Shown in pieces: positions 55,713 through 63,978 of a DNA stretch of 64,000 bases. The stretch spans positions 1,176,607 through 1,240,606 of the forward strand of contig NZ_JAVXZY010000001.1 of the NCBI RefSeq assembly GCF_032337115.1, written 5' to 3'. The position numbers and the translations under genes are program-made. Origin of the DNA: Roseateles_C aquae (GTDB taxonomy: Bacteria > Pseudomonadota > Gammaproteobacteria > Burkholderiales > Burkholderiaceae_C). The notes under the pieces were generated by a model that worked only from the letters and a program-made list of their open reading frames with translations, ran no database searches and was not told the origin of the DNA. How positions within the stretch are numbered: the stretch's first letter is position 1; every line of letters starts with the position of its first letter.

Positions 55713-56345
55713 ATGAAACGCCGCACCTTCTGCACGACCAGCCTCACCGCCCTCGGCCTCGGCGCGATGGGCACTCGCAGCCAGGCTCAGACCAAGCCCA
55801 TCGAGGGCAAGCACTATCGGCGCTTGGCGCCGCCGCAGCCCGTCTCTAACGACAAGGGCGAAGTGCTGGAGTTCTTCTGGTACGGCTGCCCCGCCTGCTA
55901 CCGGACCGAACCCTCCGTCAAGCAATGGTTGGCGCGCAAACCGGCCCAGGTCTCATTCAAGCGCAGTGCGCAGATCATTCACACGATCAGCCGATCGCAT
56001 CAGCGCATGTTCTTCACGCTGGACCAGCTGGGACTGAGTGATTCACTTCATACACCGGTCTTTGATGCCGTGCAGAAGGACAGCTCGGCCCTGCAAGAGC
56101 TGCCGGAAATCCTGGCCCTGATGGGCAAGCTGGGCGTCGACACCGCCAAGTTCGGCCAGGTCTATCAGTCCTTCGCCGTGGCATCGCGATGCCGCCAGGC
56201 TGATCAGATGATGAGCACCTACGGCCTCAACAGCGTGCCGAGCTTTGCCGTCAATGGACGCTACGTCACCTCGCCAAGCATGGCGGGCGGTGAAGCCGCC
56301 TGCATGGCCGTGGTTGACTATCTGCTCAGCCTGCCCACAGCTTGA
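55713..56345 (+). CDS. DsbA-like thiol:disulfide oxidoreductase
   Basis: A 210-residue periplasmic thioredoxin-fold protein. A twin-basic signal peptide (MKRRTFCTTSLTALGLGA, cleavage near SQAQ) precedes the active site FFWYGCPACYRTEP. The cis-proline loop is SVPSFAVNGRY. Most DsbA proteins of this order have CPHC; the CPAC centre here would alter redox potential. It has two further cysteines (SRCRQ and EAACM). It converges with the DUF4212 gene, whose stop is 12 bases away. Confidence 0.87.
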   Translation: MKRRTFCTTSLTALGLGAMGTRSQAQTKPIEGKHYRRLAPPQPVSNDKGEVLEFFWYGCPACYRTEPSVKQWLARKPAQVSFKRSAQIIHTISRSHQRMFFTLDQLGLSDSLHTPVFDAVQKDSSALQELPEILALMGKLGVDTAKFGQVYQSFAVASRCRQADQMMSTYGLNSVPSFAVNGRYVTSPSMAGGEAACMAVVDYLLSLPTA

Positions 56346-56356
56346 GCCTGCGCCGC

Positions 56357-56638
56357 TCAGTCACCTTCTCTATAGGCCTGATCCAATTTGCGCATCGCAT
56401 GGGCGTAATAGGCAACGATCAGGCCATAGACGAGCAATGCCCCCTGTGAGGCGATCCAGAAGCTGAAGGGCCAGCCAAAGAAGCTGAAACTGAGCTGCCG
56501 CGCAAAATAGATCAGGCCAAAGCTGACCACCGACCAGATCAAAAGCAAGGCCACCGTCAGCCGACAGGTCCGGCGCCAGTAGTGCTGGCGCTGCAGGCTG
56601 GCAAAGCTGGTCTTGGGCTTGAGGTCAGGAAATTCCAT
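56357..56638 (-). CDS. DUF4212 small subunit of a sodium:solute symporter (orphan)
   Basis: A 93-residue protein with two membrane helices and the DUF4212 pattern: YWRRTCRLTVALLLIWSVVS, FARQLSFSFFGWPFSFWIAS and YAHAMRKLDQAYRE. DUF4212 proteins normally precede the large subunit of an SSS-family (acetate/solute) symporter. Here the downstream neighbour is the convergent DsbA-like gene and no large subunit is present, so it is either orphaned or works with a symporter encoded elsewhere. The start is the ATG at 56638. Confidence 0.82.
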   Translation of the reverse strand: MEFPDLKPKTSFASLQRQHYWRRTCRLTVALLLIWSVVSFGLIYFARQLSFSFFGWPFSFWIASQGALLVYGLIVAYYAHAMRKLDQAYREGD

Positions 56639-56819
56639 GGGCTGAACGGCTGAGCCGCCCCAGTGTGCCGCAAACCGCGACCGCGCCAACCCGCGGTTTG
56701 CCCTCAGACCCTGCCCCTGCGCGGACAGCCGCATGGCAAAATAGCGGGTTGCCCACCTGCTGCGAAGCCTGCGGCAGGCACACCCTGGACCGACTCCAGG
56801 CGACCATACAGGATCAGTC

Positions 56820-57924
56820 ATGGACATCGAACGAATCAATGCCATCGGCACCACCCTCGCCGATCTGACAGCGCGTACCGACGCGCTAAGGGGGTATCTT
56901 TGACTACGACCGCAAAGCACTGCGGCTGAACGAGGTCAATGCCGCGCTGGAAAACCCCAACGTCTGGAACGAGCCCAAGCGGGCGCAGGAACTGGGCAAG
57001 GAAAAGCGCACGCTGGAAAACGTCGTCGAGACGATCAATCACCTGACCAGCAACCTCGCTGACAACAGCGAGCTCTACGAGATGTCGAAGGAGGAAGGCG
57101 ATCTGGCCGGCCTCGAGGCCATCGAGGCCGATGCCGCCAAGCTGCGCGAGATCGTCGAGCAGTTCGAGTTCCGCCGGATGTTCAACAACCCGGCCGATCC
57201 GAGCAACTGCTTCATCGACATCCAGGCCGGTGCCGGCGGCACCGAGGCCTGCGACTGGGCCGGCATGCTGCTGCGCCAATACCTGAAGTATTGCGAGCGC
57301 AAGGGCTTCAAGGCCACGCTGGAAGACGAGACCCCGGGCGATGTGGCCGGCATCAAGAGCGCCACCATCAAGGTTGAAGGCGAGTACGCCTTCGGCCTGC
57401 TGCGCACCGAGACGGGTGTGCATCGGCTCGTGCGCAAAAGCCCCTTCGATTCCTCCGGCGGCCGCCACACCAGCTTTGCCTCGCTGTTCGTCTACCCGGA
57501 AATTGATGACTCGATCGAAATCGACATCAACCCGGCCGATGTGCGCACCGACACCTTCCGCGCCAGCGGCGCCGGCGGCCAGCACATCAACAAGACAGAC
57601 TCGGCGGTGCGGCTGACCCACATCCCGACCGGCATCGTCGTGCAGTGCCAGGATGGCCGCAGCCAGCACAGCAACCGCGACGTCGCTTGGAAGCGCCTGC
57701 GTTCGCGCCTGTACGACCACGAGATGCGCAAGCGCCAGGAAGAGCAGCAGAAGCTGGAAGACACCAAGACCGATGTCGGCTGGGGTCACCAGATTCGCAG
57801 CTATGTGCTGGACCAGAGCCGCATCAAGGACTTGCGCACCAACTACGAGACCTCGGCCACGCAGAAGGTGCTGGACGGTGATCTGGATCAGTTCATCACC
57901 GAGAGCCTCAAGCAAGGCGTGTGA
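56820..57924 (+). CDS. prfB: Peptide chain release factor 2 (programmed +1 frameshift)
   Basis: RF2, which reads UGA and UAA stops. The gene is split: 27 codons from the ATG at 56820 end at an in-frame TGA (56901-56903). A +1 shift joins CTT (56898-56900) to GAC at 56902, giving a 367-residue product ending at 57924. The second part has the stop-codon recognition motif SPF in RKSPFDSSGGRHTSF and the catalytic GGQ in SGAGGQHINKTDSAVRLTH. Low RF2 level slows termination at the internal TGA and so favours the shift, a direct feedback. Confidence 0.98.
56889..56903 (+). promoter_or_regulatory. RF2 autoregulatory frameshift site
   Basis: AGGGGG TAT CTT TGA C: the internal Shine-Dalgarno-like AGGGGG lies three bases before the slippery CTT and the TGA, the canonical prfB recoding layout. 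Confidence 0.97.
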
Positions 57925-58010
57925 TCCCCCCCCCTACCGACTGCGCCGGCCCCCTCGAGGGGGCGATCCCGGCTGACCGGCGGAGCCGGATCAGCGGGAT
58001 CCGCTGGGGG
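57925..58010 (-). repeat. Dispersed GC-rich palindromic repeat, copy 2
   Basis: Read on the minus strand this has gatccggctccgccgg, gccgggatc, gccccctc/gagggggc and gcgcagtcggtagggggggg. These are the same blocks in the same order as 8845-8913. It sits between the prfB stop and pepN and includes a GC hairpin. Confidence 0.75.
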
Positions 58011-58092
58011 AATACATCCGCTGCCTGTGCTGATTGACCACTCGCCTCGAACCACACCGAGGCATTGAACGACACACCTAAGGAAGACCGCC

Positions 58093-60780
58093 ATGATGCG
58101 TGAAGGCTCTGCCACCCTGATCCGCCGCGAAGACTATCTGGCTCCGGCCTTTTGGATTCGTACCGTTGACCTGAGCTTCGACCTGGACCCGGCCAAGACG
58201 CTGGTGACCAGCAAGATGCAGATCGAGCGCAATAGCGCCGTCGCCCATGGCCCGCTGCGCCTGCATGGCGAAGAGCTGAATCTGTTGCGCGTGCTGATCA
58301 ACGGTGAAAGCGTGTCCTTCCGCCAGGAAGGCCATGAGCTGATCATCGAAGGCGCGCCTGACGCCGACTTCCAGCTCGAGATCCGCAACACCTGCGCCCC
58401 CGAGAAGAACACCACGCTGTCGGGCCTCTACACCTCGGGCGGCAGCTTCTTCACCCAGTGCGAGGCCGAGGGCTTCCGCCGCATCACCTACTTCCTCGAT
58501 CGCCCCGATGTGATGGCCGTCTACACGGTGCTGCTGCGCGCCGACAAGGCCAAGTACCCGGTGCTGCTGTCCAACGGCAATCTGCTGGAATCTGGCGAGC
58601 TGGAGAACGGCCGCCACTTTGCCAAGTGGCACGACCCCTTCCCCAAGCCCTCCTACCTGTTTGCCTTGGTGGCCGGCGATCTGGTCGCACGCGAACAGCG
58701 CATCCGCACCCGCGCCGGCAAGGATCACCTGCTGCAGGTCTTCGTGCGCCGTGGCGATCTGGAGAAGACCGAGCATGCGATGAACTCGCTGATCGCCTCC
58801 ATCGTCTGGGACGAAGCGCGCTTCAAGCTGCCGCTGGATCTGGAACGCTTCATGGTCGTCGGCGTGTCCGACTTCAATATGGGCGCGATGGAGAACAAGG
58901 GCCTGAACATCTTCAACACCAGCGCCTTGCTGGCCTCGCCGGCCACCGCGACCGACGCCGACTTCTCGCGCATCGAATCCATCGTGGCGCACGAGTACTT
59001 CCACAACTGGACCGGCAACCGCGTCACCTGCCGCGACTGGTTCCAGCTGTCGCTGAAGGAAGGCCTGACCGTGTTCCGCGATCAGGAATTCAGCATGGAC
59101 ATGGCCGCCACGCCGAGCGCCCGCGCGGTCTGCCGCATCCAGGATGTGCGCCAGCTGCGCGCCGCTCAATTCCCCGAGGACTCCGGCGCCATGGCCCATC
59201 CGGTGCGGCCTGACTCCTACGTGGAAATCAACAACTTCTACACCGCCACCGTCTATGACAAGGGCTCGGAAGTGGTCCGCATGTACCAGACCCTGGTCGG
59301 CCGCGCCGGCTTCGAGAAGGGCATCAGCCTCTACTTCGAGCGCCACGACGGTCAGGCTGTGACCTGCGACGACTTCGCCCAGGCCATCGCCGATGCCAAC
59401 CCGGGCTCCGAACTGAGCACCCGCCTGGACAGCTTCAAGCGCTGGTACTCGCAGGCCGGCACCCCCCGCGTGCAGGCGCGTGGCAGCTATGACGCCGCCA
59501 GCCAGAGCTACACACTGACGCTGAAGCAGACCACGCCGGCCACGCCCGGCCAGGATCACAAGCTGCCCCAGGTGATTCCGGTTGCGCTGGGTTTGATCGG
59601 CGCGGAGGGTCAGGCCTTACCTCTGCAGTTGCAAGGCGAAGCCACTGCCAGCGGCACCGAGCGCGTGCTGGTTCTGGATCAGGCCGAGCAGAGCTTCGTC
59701 TTCGTCAACGTGGTCAGCCAGCCCGTACCCTCGCTGCTGCGCGGCTTCTCGGCACCAGTGGTGCTGGACGATGGCCTCAGCGATGCTGAGCTGCTGACCC
59801 TGCTGCAGCACGACAGCGACGCCTTCAACCGCTGGGAAGCCAGCCAGCGCCTGGCGCTGAACCGCATCCTCGCCGCCGTGCGCAGCGGCAGCGCCCTGCA
59901 GCTTGACGATGCCTTCATCGAAGCGATGCGCGCCGTGTTGCGCCACACCGAGCTCGATCCGGCCTTCAAGGAACTGGCCCTGACCCTGCCCGGTGAGGCC
60001 TATATCGCCGAGCAGCTGGATGTCGTCGACCCGCAAGCCATCCATGCAGCTGTCGAGGCAGCACAGGCCCAATTGGCCGCCGCACTTCGCGACGATTGGC
60101 AAGCGGCCTTCGAAGCCTGCCAGATCAGCGCCGGCTACGCCCCCACGCCCGAGCAGTCGGGCAAGCGGGCACTGGCCAATCTGGCCCTGTCCATGCTGGT
60201 GCTGGATGCGACACGCAGTGGCGACAGCGTCTGGCCCGGCCGCGCCTATCAGCGCTTCAAGGATGCCAGCAATATGACGGACCGGCTCGGCGCGCTGTCG
60301 GCCCTGGTCAACGCCCATGCCGAGCTGGCCGAGCCGGCGCTGGCTCGCTTCCATGCTCTGTTCAAGGGTGAAGCCCTGGTGATCGACAAGTGGTTCGCAC
60401 TGCAGGGCCGCACGCCCGAGCGCGATGGCAAGAGCTTTGCCCGTGTCAAGCAGCTGATGCAGCACCCGGACTTCACGCTGAAGAATCCGAACCGTGCGCG
60501 CAGCCTGATCTTCTCGCTCTGCATGTTCAACCCCGCCGCATTCCACCGCACTGATGCTGCCGGTTATGTGTTCTGGGCCGAACAGGTGCTGGCGCTGGAC
60601 GCCATCAATCCGCAGATCGCTGGGCGCCTGGCCCGCGTGATGGACCGCTGGAGCGTGCTGGCCGAACCCTATCGCAGCGCCGCACGCGAAGCCGTGGCTC
60701 GCGTCGCCGCCAAGGCGGACCTGTCCAGCGACGTCCGCGAGATCATTGAACGTGCCCTGGCCTCGGGAGAGCAAGCATGA
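58093..60780 (+). CDS. pepN: Aminopeptidase N (M1 family)
   Basis: An 895-residue cytoplasmic zinc aminopeptidase that releases N-terminal residues in the last stages of protein breakdown. It has the substrate-recognition motif GAMENKGLNIFN, the zinc motif HEYFHNWTGNR with the second Glu in LKEGLTVFRDQEF, and the catalytic Tyr region TATVYDKGSEVVRMYQ. The length and C-terminal helical domain are as in E. coli PepN. AAGGAAGA precedes the ATG. It overlaps fbp by four bases. Confidence 0.97.
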   Translation: MMREGSATLIRREDYLAPAFWIRTVDLSFDLDPAKTLVTSKMQIERNSAVAHGPLRLHGEELNLLRVLINGESVSFRQEGHELIIEGAPDADFQLEIRNTCAPEKNTTLSGLYTSGGSFFTQCEAEGFRRITYFLDRPDVMAVYTVLLRADKAKYPVLLSNGNLLESGELENGRHFAKWHDPFPKPSYLFALVAGDLVAREQRIRTRAGKDHLLQVFVRRGDLEKTEHAMNSLIASIVWDEARFKLPLDLERFMVVGVSDFNMGAMENKGLNIFNTSALLASPATATDADFSRIESIVAHEYFHNWTGNRVTCRDWFQLSLKEGLTVFRDQEFSMDMAATPSARAVCRIQDVRQLRAAQFPEDSGAMAHPVRPDSYVEINNFYTATVYDKGSEVVRMYQTLVGRAGFEKGISLYFERHDGQAVTCDDFAQAIADANPGSELSTRLDSFKRWYSQAGTPRVQARGSYDAASQSYTLTLKQTTPATPGQDHKLPQVIPVALGLIGAEGQALPLQLQGEATASGTERVLVLDQAEQSFVFVNVVSQPVPSLLRGFSAPVVLDDGLSDAELLTLLQHDSDAFNRWEASQRLALNRILAAVRSGSALQLDDAFIEAMRAVLRHTELDPAFKELALTLPGEAYIAEQLDVVDPQAIHAAVEAAQAQLAAALRDDWQAAFEACQISAGYAPTPEQSGKRALANLALSMLVLDATRSGDSVWPGRAYQRFKDASNMTDRLGALSALVNAHAELAEPALARFHALFKGEALVIDKWFALQGRTPERDGKSFARVKQLMQHPDFTLKNPNRARSLIFSLCMFNPAAFHRTDAAGYVFWAEQVLALDAINPQIAGRLARVMDRWSVLAEPYRSAAREAVARVAAKADLSSDVREIIERALASGEQA

Positions 60781-61790
60781 GCCGCCGCATCAGCCTGACC
60801 CAATACCTGATCGAACAGCAGCGCCAGCATGGCCATATTCCGCAGGAGTTGCGCCTGCTGATCGAGGTCGTCGCGCGCGCCTGCAAGCGCATTGCCATCA
60901 GCGTCAACAAGGGTGCGCTTGGTGATGTGCTCGGCACGGCCGGCAGCGAGAACGTGCAGGGCGAAGTCCAGAAGAAACTGGACATCATTGCCAACGAGGT
61001 GCTGATCGAGGCCAATGAATGGGGCGGCCACCTGGCCGCCATGGCCTCCGAAGAAATGGAAGGCATCTACCTGGTGCCCAACCGCTTCCCCCAAGGCGAA
61101 TACCTGCTGATGTTCGACCCGCTCGATGGCTCGTCGAACATCGACGTCAATGTCTCGATCGGCACGATCTTCTCGGTGCTCAAGAAGGTCGAAGGCAGCA
61201 AGGGCGTCAGCGAGGATGATTTCCTTCAACCCGGCAAGCAACAGGCCGCGGCAGGCTATTGCGTCTACGGCCCGCAGACCACACTGGTGCTGACCGTTGG
61301 CGACGGCGTCGCGATGTTCACGTTGGATCGCGAGCAAGGCTCTTTCGTGCTGACCCAGGAAGGCGTGAAGATCCCCGAGGACACCAAGGAGTTCGCCATC
61401 AATATGTCGAATATGCGCCACTGGGACGAGCCGGTGAAGCGCTATATCGACGAATGCCTGGCTGGCGCCGAGGGCGCGCGTGGCAAGGACTTCAATATGC
61501 GCTGGATCGCCTCCATGGTCGCCGACGTCCATCGCATCCTGACCCGTGGCGGTGTGTTCATGTACCCCTGGGACAAGCGTGAACCCAACAAGGCCGGCAA
61601 GCTGCGCCTGATGTACGAGGCCAACCCGATGGCTTTCCTCGTCGAGCAGGCCGGCGGCGCAGCCACCAATGCACGCCAACGCATCCTGGATCTGCAACCC
61701 AGCAAGCTGCATGAACGCGTTTCTGTTGTGCTGGGCTCAAAGAACGAAGTTGAACGAATTACTGCTTACCATCTTGAAAGCGGCAAATAA
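60777..61790 (+). CDS. fbp: Fructose-1,6-bisphosphatase class 1
   Basis: A 337-residue gluconeogenic enzyme hydrolysing fructose-1,6-bisphosphate. Metal-binding blocks are ANEWGGHLAAMASEEMEGIY, LLMFDPLDGSSNIDVNVSIG and the C-terminal GGAATNARQRILDL. Phosphate-binding residues appear in KLRLMYEANPMAF. The start overlaps the pepN stop (ATGA), so the two are one transcript. The stop is followed closely by the tRNA-Thr gene, whose promoter -35 box lies inside the fbp 3' end. Confidence 0.97.
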   Translation: MSRRISLTQYLIEQQRQHGHIPQELRLLIEVVARACKRIAISVNKGALGDVLGTAGSENVQGEVQKKLDIIANEVLIEANEWGGHLAAMASEEMEGIYLVPNRFPQGEYLLMFDPLDGSSNIDVNVSIGTIFSVLKKVEGSKGVSEDDFLQPGKQQAAAGYCVYGPQTTLVLTVGDGVAMFTLDREQGSFVLTQEGVKIPEDTKEFAINMSNMRHWDEPVKRYIDECLAGAEGARGKDFNMRWIASMVADVHRILTRGGVFMYPWDKREPNKAGKLRLMYEANPMAFLVEQAGGAATNARQRILDLQPSKLHERVSVVLGSKNEVERITAYHLESGK

Positions 61791-61803
61791 ATCCTGCTAG
61801 AAT
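61774..61803 (+). promoter_or_regulatory. Promoter of tRNA-Thr
   Basis: TTGAAA (61774-61779), an 18-base spacer and TAGAAT (61798-61803), with a TGC just before the -10 box. Transcription would start near 61810, just ahead of the tRNA. Confidence 0.75.
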
Positions 61804-61816
61804 AGCGGGCTTACAC

Positions 61817-61892
61817 GCCGGTGTAGCTCAGTTGGTAGAGCAGCGCATTCGTAATGCGAAGGTCGGGAGTTCGACTCTCTTCTCCGGCACCA
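61817..61892 (+). tRNA. tRNA-Thr (CGT)
   Basis: A 76-base cloverleaf with encoded CCA. The acceptor 5' strand gccggtg pairs with ctccggc, leaving a T-T mismatch at positions 6/67. The D arm is gctcagttggtagagc, the anticodon arm gcgca-ttCGTaa-tgcga, and the T arm gggag-ttcgact-ctctt. The anticodon CGU reads ACG. The discriminator is A. Confidence 0.97.
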
Positions 61893-61900
61893 AAACAAGA

Positions 61901-61930
61901 AGGGATCTGGTGAAAGCCAGATCCCTTTTT
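61901..61930 (+). terminator. Terminator after tRNA-Thr
   Basis: A ten-base stem agggatctgg (61901-61910) with ccagatccct (61917-61926), a 6-base loop, and a T tract (61926-61930). Confidence 0.93.
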
Positions 61931-62059
61931 CATTGGCAAGTCCGGTTACGTAGCCGGCCATCCCATCAATCGCTGCGCCACAGGAGTGGACAGCCCAGCA
62001 CCGGCGACGCTGCAATACGCCTTCGGCCGGACGGTCGCGAAACGTATGCCACGCTCCGA

Positions 62060-62293
62060 TTATTCGACACCGCCCTTTGGCGGTTTCTCCAGCAGATCGA
62101 TCAAGGTATCCCAAGGCTCACTCGAAGTTCCATCGCCAGTCATCTGCAGGCGCTGATCCTTCAAGTAAGTGGCTACTGCCGACGCACTGCCAACCGAGCG
62201 CACCACGTGCGCCAGAACCTGCTCATGCACTAGGGCACGCAGTTGCAGCATGCCGATGGCTTCCTGCAGGTCGAGCAGCACTTTCTTGTCCAT
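62060..62293 (-). CDS. Small hypothetical protein
   Basis: A 77-residue, mostly helical protein (LLDLQEAIGMLQLRALVHEQ, then VLAHVVRSVGSASAVATYLK). AAGGA lies eight bases before the ATG at 62293, supporting translation from there. No family is recognised and there is no signal peptide or membrane segment. It lies between the tRNA-Thr terminator and the IS element on the opposite strand. Confidence 0.5.
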   Translation of the reverse strand: MDKKVLLDLQEAIGMLQLRALVHEQVLAHVVRSVGSASAVATYLKDQRLQMTGDGTSSEPWDTLIDLLEKPPKGGVE

Positions 62294-62518
62294 GGGTGTC
62301 CTTGCCTGTTGCACTGATCACATCAACATGATGCCCACTACGGCGCGAGTGCAGCCACGTGACACCAGTCAAGCGAACTAGATAGTCGCCTAGCATGCCC
62401 GAACGCTGTCTGCGGCGTCGTCAAAACTGCTGCTGCTTTACAGCCTTCTTTTGCCTGATGCAGCCACAGATGAGGCGCTTGCTGTCGCCAATAGACTTCA
62501 TGCCTTCATCGACGACTC
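62294..62518. other. Gap left of the IS element
   Basis: About 225 bases with no complete gene. Open stretches on both strands next to the insertion point (plus-strand LLLPDAATDEALAVANRLHA, minus-strand VVDEGMKSIGDSKRLICG) look mildly protein-like and may be the end of a gene interrupted by the IS, but neither joins in frame to the sequence right of it. Confidence 0.35.
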
Positions 62519-62522
62519 AAAC
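62519..62522 (+). repeat. Left target-site duplication (AAAC)
   Basis: AAAC directly before the left inverted repeat is repeated directly after the right one at 63730-63733. Four bases is the usual duplication for the IS407 group. Confidence 0.75.
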
Positions 62523-62591
62523 CGTAAGCTCCCCCACCAAGTAGACAGCTGAGATCAGAGAATGCGGCCCAACCCCGGAAGGAAGAGGCCG

Positions 62592-62858
62592 ATGAGGAAG
62601 AGCAAGTTCACGGAGAGCCAGATCGTGGCGATCCTCAAGGAAGGCGAAGCCGGCGTGCCGGTGGCGGAGGTCTGCCGCAAGCACGGCATCAGCTCGCCGA
62701 CGTACTACGCTTGGAAGAGCAAGTACGCGGGCGCGACGGTTTCGGACCTGACGCGCATGCGTGAGCTGGAGGCGGAGAACGCACGGCTCAAGCGCATGTA
62801 TGCCGACCTGGCGCTGGAGAACGCGGCCATCAAGGACGTGCTGACAAAAAAATTCTGA
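62592..62858 (+). CDS. IS3-family transposase OrfA
   Basis: An 88-residue DNA-binding protein with the helix-turn-helix VAEVCRKHGISSPTYYAWKS and a C-terminal leucine-zipper-like helix (MRELEAENARLKRMYADLAL). It ends at the TGA at 62856 just after the A7 run (62846-62852). Slippage there joins it to OrfB as the active OrfAB transposase; OrfA alone usually represses or modulates transposition. The start is MRKSKFTESQ at 62592, preceded by a purine-rich GGAAGAGG. Confidence 0.93.
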   Translation: MRKSKFTESQIVAILKEGEAGVPVAEVCRKHGISSPTYYAWKSKYAGATVSDLTRMRELEAENARLKRMYADLALENAAIKDVLTKKF

Positions 62859-62878
62859 CGCCGTCCGCGAAGCGGCAG

Positions 62879-63715
62879 GTGGTCGAGGTCATGGTGACCG
62901 CACCGCTTGCCGATCACGCGAGCCTGCGGGGCTGCAGGCTTGTCGCGGGCGGCGTCTACAAGGTTCCGGCGCTGCCGCAGGAGAAGGATGCCGAGGTCAT
63001 CGACGCGCTCAACGGTGTGGTCGAGCGCAATGGCCGTTGGGGCTTTTGGAAGTGCTTCGACCGGCTGCGCCTGGATGGCCGGCCGTGGAATCACAAACGG
63101 GTCTGGCGGGTGTATTGCGAGCTGGGGCTGAATATCCCTCGCCGCACCAAGCGCCGAATCCCCAAGCGCGAGCCGGTGCCGTTGGCTGCGGGGTCGTTCG
63201 TCAATCAAGGCTGGGCGCTGGATTTCATGCATGACGTTCTCTACGACGGCCGTCGATTCCGAACCCTCAACGTCATCGACGAGGCTAACCGCGAGGCGCT
63301 GGCCATCCAGGTGGCCCAATCGCTGCCGGCCTCGATGCTGATTCGAACAATGGACCGCCTGGTGGATTGGTACGGCCCGCCGCTGTCGATCCGCATGGAC
63401 AACGGGCCTGAGATGACCAGCCATGACTTCGTCGAATGGGCTCAGCGCCGGGGTATCGCGCTGAACTACATCGAACCCGGCGAGCCCAACCAGAACGCCT
63501 ATATCGAACGATTCAACCGGACGTTCCGCACCGAGGTGCTCGATGCCTACCTGTTCAATTCCATCGAGCAGGTGCAGGCCATCGCCGACGACTGGCTGAC
63601 CCAATACAACGAGTACCGACCGCATGACTCGCTGGGCGGCGTGCCGCCCAAGCAGTTCATGCCCCGACTGATCAACACAACCGCCGCAGACTCTAGGAAT
63701 CAGCTGTCTGCTTGA
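62879..63715 (+). CDS. IS3-family transposase OrfB (DDE integrase)
   Basis: The catalytic half of the transposase, 278 residues from the GTG at 62879. The rve-type core has the D-D(35)E triad at Asp115 (WALDFMHD), Asp174 (IRMDNGPE) and Glu210 (QNAYIERFNRTFR). The frame is open upstream to the A7 site, where a -1 slip from OrfA gives ...DVLTKK-ILTPSAKRQVVEV, so the functional protein is probably the OrfAB fusion rather than this free-standing frame. No disruption is visible. Confidence 0.93.
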   Translation: MVEVMVTAPLADHASLRGCRLVAGGVYKVPALPQEKDAEVIDALNGVVERNGRWGFWKCFDRLRLDGRPWNHKRVWRVYCELGLNIPRRTKRRIPKREPVPLAAGSFVNQGWALDFMHDVLYDGRRFRTLNVIDEANREALAIQVAQSLPASMLIRTMDRLVDWYGPPLSIRMDNGPEMTSHDFVEWAQRRGIALNYIEPGEPNQNAYIERFNRTFRTEVLDAYLFNSIEQVQAIADDWLTQYNEYRPHDSLGGVPPKQFMPRLINTTAADSRNQLSA

Positions 63716-63729
63716 CAGGGGAGCTTACG

Positions 63730-63733
63730 AAAC
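63730..63733 (+). repeat. Right target-site duplication (AAAC)
   Basis: Matches 62519-62522 at the other end of the IS element. Confidence 0.75.
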
Positions 63734-63944
63734 CACGCGCATTGCTGGAACGCATGCGCCGGCTTTGCCCAAGCTAGAACCAGCCGGACGAAGATCCAAG
63801 CAGCCGGAGCGAGCAGGTGTTTGACCAACTTATGGCTGGCGGGCAATTGAAGGCCGAAGGTGAAGTGATCCGAATCACTGCCTAGTCGAGTGTTGCGCTG
63901 TATCGGTCTCATTCGGCACAGCTCTCCGCGGTGAACCCAAATGC
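63734..63944. other. Gap right of the IS element
   Basis: No complete gene. A 35-codon open stretch ending at the TAG at 63883 (SRSEQVFDQLMAGGQLKAEG, then EVIRITA) looks like a real C-terminus but is preceded in frame by a stop at 63775. It may be the tail of a decayed or IS-interrupted gene. Confidence 0.35.
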
Positions 63945-63978
63945 AAAAACCCCCGCTTCGTACGAAGTCGGGGGTTTT
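63945..63978. terminator. Bidirectional terminator
   Basis: aaaaacccccg...cgggggtttt with an inner cttcg/cgaag pairing forms a long stem with A residues on one side and T residues on the other, so it can end transcription from both directions. It probably separates this region from a gene beyond the window end. Confidence 0.85.

Larger units (their letters stand above)
62523..63729 (+). mobile_element. Complete IS3-family insertion sequence (IS407-like)
   Basis: A 1207-base element. The left end (62523-62552) and right end (63700-63729) form 30-base imperfect inverted repeats that share CGTAAGCTCCCC and AGACAGCTGA. Inside are orfA and orfB in the -1 relation with an A7 slip site. Size, ends, 4-bp duplication and the transposase type agree with the IS407 group of IS3. 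Both reading frames are intact, so it may be active. Confidence 0.92.
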
